A stretch of DNA of 20,813 bases from a virus: IMG/VR virus record IMGVR_UViG_3300042914_001064, positions 1 through 20,813 of that record; one strand, written 5' to 3'. The position numbers and the translations under genes are program-made. Positions 19,794 to 20,813 of this stretch are shown in pieces. The notes under the pieces are model-generated. The model ran no database searches. It was not told the DNA's origin and saw only the letters and a list, made by a program, of their open reading frames with translations. Position 1 is the first letter of the stretch; each line of letters starts with the position of its first letter.

Positions 19794-20801
19794 ATGACAC
19801 ACGGATCATTATTCAGCGGAATTGGCGGCTTTGATTTAGCTGCCGAATGGATGGGATGGGAAAACGTATTCCATTGCGAATGGAACGATTTTGGACAAAA
19901 AGTATTACATCATTACTGGCCTAAAGCAATTTCATATCATGACATCACTAAAACAGACTTCACTATTCACAGAGGAAAGATTGACATCCTCACAGGTGGA
20001 TTTCCTTGCCAACCGTACTCATCAGCCGGAAAACGAAAAGGCAAAGAAGATGAACGACATCTCTGGCCGGAAATGCTGCGAGCAATTAGAGAAATTCAAC
20101 CACGTTGGGTTGTGGGCGAAAATGTTCTCGGCCTTGTTAATTGGTCAGGGGGATTGGTATTCCACGAGGTGCAAGCTGACCTGGAAGCTGCGGGGTACGA
20201 AGTTTGGCCGTATGTACTGCCAGCTGTATCCGTTAACGCTCCCCACAGAAGGGATAGGGTTTGGTTTGTTGCTAAAAACACCAAGTGCGATGGATTCATA
20301 TTCGGAGAACCTAATGAAGAAAGAGCAGAAATTCGGGAATTCAGGAACGCTTGCACAGGAAGTTCAGACGGGGTTTATTTATCAGAGGGGCCTACTCCCC
20401 ACCCCAACGGCAATGGATTCAACCAATGCAACGGCAACAATGAAAAGCAGCCAAGTAAAGGAGGGTTCAATGCACTCGGTAACGCTGACACGGGCAATGA
20501 GTATGGGAATGTTGCCGACACCATGCGCAACGGACAGCCCGGACAAAAATACGGGCAAACGAGCGCAGGACGGTTTACAGAAAAGAGCATTCCAAACGAC
20601 TGGCAAAACTTCCCAACTCAATCCCCTGTTTGTTCTCGAAATGATGGGATTTCCTCCCAACTGGACGGAATTACCTTTTCTAAATGGAGAAACGAATCAA
20701 TCAAAGCAGCCGGAAACGCTATAGTACCGCAAGTCGTTTATCAAATCTTTAAAGCAATAGAGCAATATGAAACACTACCCCGAATGGCGGATTCGATATA
20801 A
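19794..20801 (+). CDS. C5 cytosine DNA methyltransferase, main (alpha) chain
   Basis: A 335-residue enzyme that transfers a methyl group from S-adenosylmethionine to cytosine C5. Motif I is LFSGIGGFDLA (residues 6-16), motif IV GGFPCQPYSSAG with catalytic Cys72, motif VI VVGENVLGL with Glu109, motif VIII APHRRDRVWFVA (149-159), and motif X AGNAIVPQVVYQIFKAIE near the end. Residues 165-285 are Gly/Asn-rich and hold no motif IX (R.LT.rE..rlqgFP). In this same DNA a second conserved-looking protein is encoded in another frame and supplies a motif-IX-like segment. The ATG at 19794 starts directly before motif I; a start at 19749 adds residues from the preceding gene. It may protect phage DNA against host restriction. 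Confidence 0.9.
   Translation: MTHGSLFSGIGGFDLAAEWMGWENVFHCEWNDFGQKVLHHYWPKAISYHDITKTDFTIHRGKIDILTGGFPCQPYSSAGKRKGKEDERHLWPEMLRAIREIQPRWVVGENVLGLVNWSGGLVFHEVQADLEAAGYEVWPYVLPAVSVNAPHRRDRVWFVAKNTKCDGFIFGEPNEERAEIREFRNACTGSSDGVYLSEGPTPHPNGNGFNQCNGNNEKQPSKGGFNALGNADTGNEYGNVADTMRNGQPGQKYGQTSAGRFTEKSIPNDWQNFPTQSPVCSRNDGISSQLDGITFSKWRNESIKAAGNAIVPQVVYQIFKAIEQYETLPRMADSI
19939..20724 (+). CDS. Methyltransferase beta chain nested in the +1 frame of the alpha gene
   Basis: This frame lies wholly inside the methyltransferase gene and encodes 261 residues from the ATG at 19939. It is not a typical shadow: it starts MTSLKQTSLFTEERLTSSQV, continues DFLANRTHQP, KCCEQLEKFNHVGLWAKMFS and CKLTWKLRGTKFGRMYCQLY, carries three TPxAxDS repeats, and ends LNPLFVLEMMGFPPNWTELP. 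That last segment resembles the motif IX / target-region FVEWMMGFP..W known from C5 methyltransferases and their partner chains, and the main frame has no motif IX. The arrangement is like M.EcoHK31I and M.EaeI, where a beta chain with motif IX is encoded in another frame of the alpha gene. An earlier in-frame ATG at 19891 is also possible. Confidence 0.8.
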   Translation: MTSLKQTSLFTEERLTSSQVDFLANRTHQPENEKAKKMNDISGRKCCEQLEKFNHVGLWAKMFSALLIGQGDWYSTRCKLTWKLRGTKFGRMYCQLYPLTLPTEGIGFGLLLKTPSAMDSYSENLMKKEQKFGNSGTLAQEVQTGFIYQRGLLPTPTAMDSTNATATMKSSQVKEGSMHSVTLTRAMSMGMLPTPCATDSPDKNTGKRAQDGLQKRAFQTTGKTSQLNPLFVLEMMGFPPNWTELPFLNGETNQSKQPETL

Positions 20802-20813
20802 TACCGCACACTA

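Noticed and set aside
20096-20660. Several - strand frames of 71-92 codons opposite the methyltransferase
   Set aside because: They lack recognisable protein patterns and lie opposite two overlapping + strand frames that already account for the open character of the DNA.

Overview
The window looks like part of a tailed phage (siphovirus-type) or prophage of a Bacteroidota host, probably of the Chitinophaga/Sphingobacteria kind. The evidence is: start codons preceded by A/T-rich sequence rather than Shine-Dalgarno motifs; promoter-like sites of the Bacteroidota type (TTTG, 19-21 nt, TAnnTTTG); signal peptides ending in ASA-Q; and a small lipoprotein resembling the Bacteroidota DUF4884 family. 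No integrase, terminase, portal or full capsid gene lies in the window, so a temperate or strictly lytic lifestyle cannot be decided.

Positions 1-15069, all + strand and nearly gapless, form the late region. The order is: end of a probable capsid gene, head-tail connector, head closure, HK97 gp10-like protein, tail terminator candidate, major tail tube, a G/GT tail-assembly chaperone pair joined by a -1 ribosomal frameshift, tape measure, tail-tip/hub protein, a second tail-tube-like protein, and a fibre with a Sec-type signal peptide. A lysis cassette follows (two small two-helix membrane proteins, a u-spanin-like lipoprotein/TM protein, an Amidase_3 endolysin). Then come accessory virion genes (kelch-like and repeat-rich fibre proteins), a calcineurin-like phosphoesterase and a 77-residue HExxH protein.

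Positions 15075-17653 on the - strand form a compact regulatory/accessory block: a small HTH regulator, two unrecognised proteins, an Imm-5-like immunity-family protein, an orphan DnaA domain IV protein, a one-helix membrane peptide, an aberrant 110-nt Leu-like tRNA and a DUF4884-like lipoprotein. Two consensus promoters and one intrinsic terminator can be placed in it.

Positions 17736-20801 on the + strand look like the early region: a RecT-like annealing protein, two conserved-looking small proteins, a second aberrant tRNA-like gene with an extra hairpin in its D loop, an SSB-like protein ending in DLPF, an intrinsic terminator, and a C5 cytosine methyltransferase. A second conserved-looking protein of about 261 residues is encoded in the +1 frame entirely inside the methyltransferase gene. 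It carries the motif-IX-like segment that the main frame lacks, which resembles the two-polypeptide M.EcoHK31I/M.EaeI arrangement. This nested gene and the two misshapen tRNA-like genes are the most unusual things in the window.
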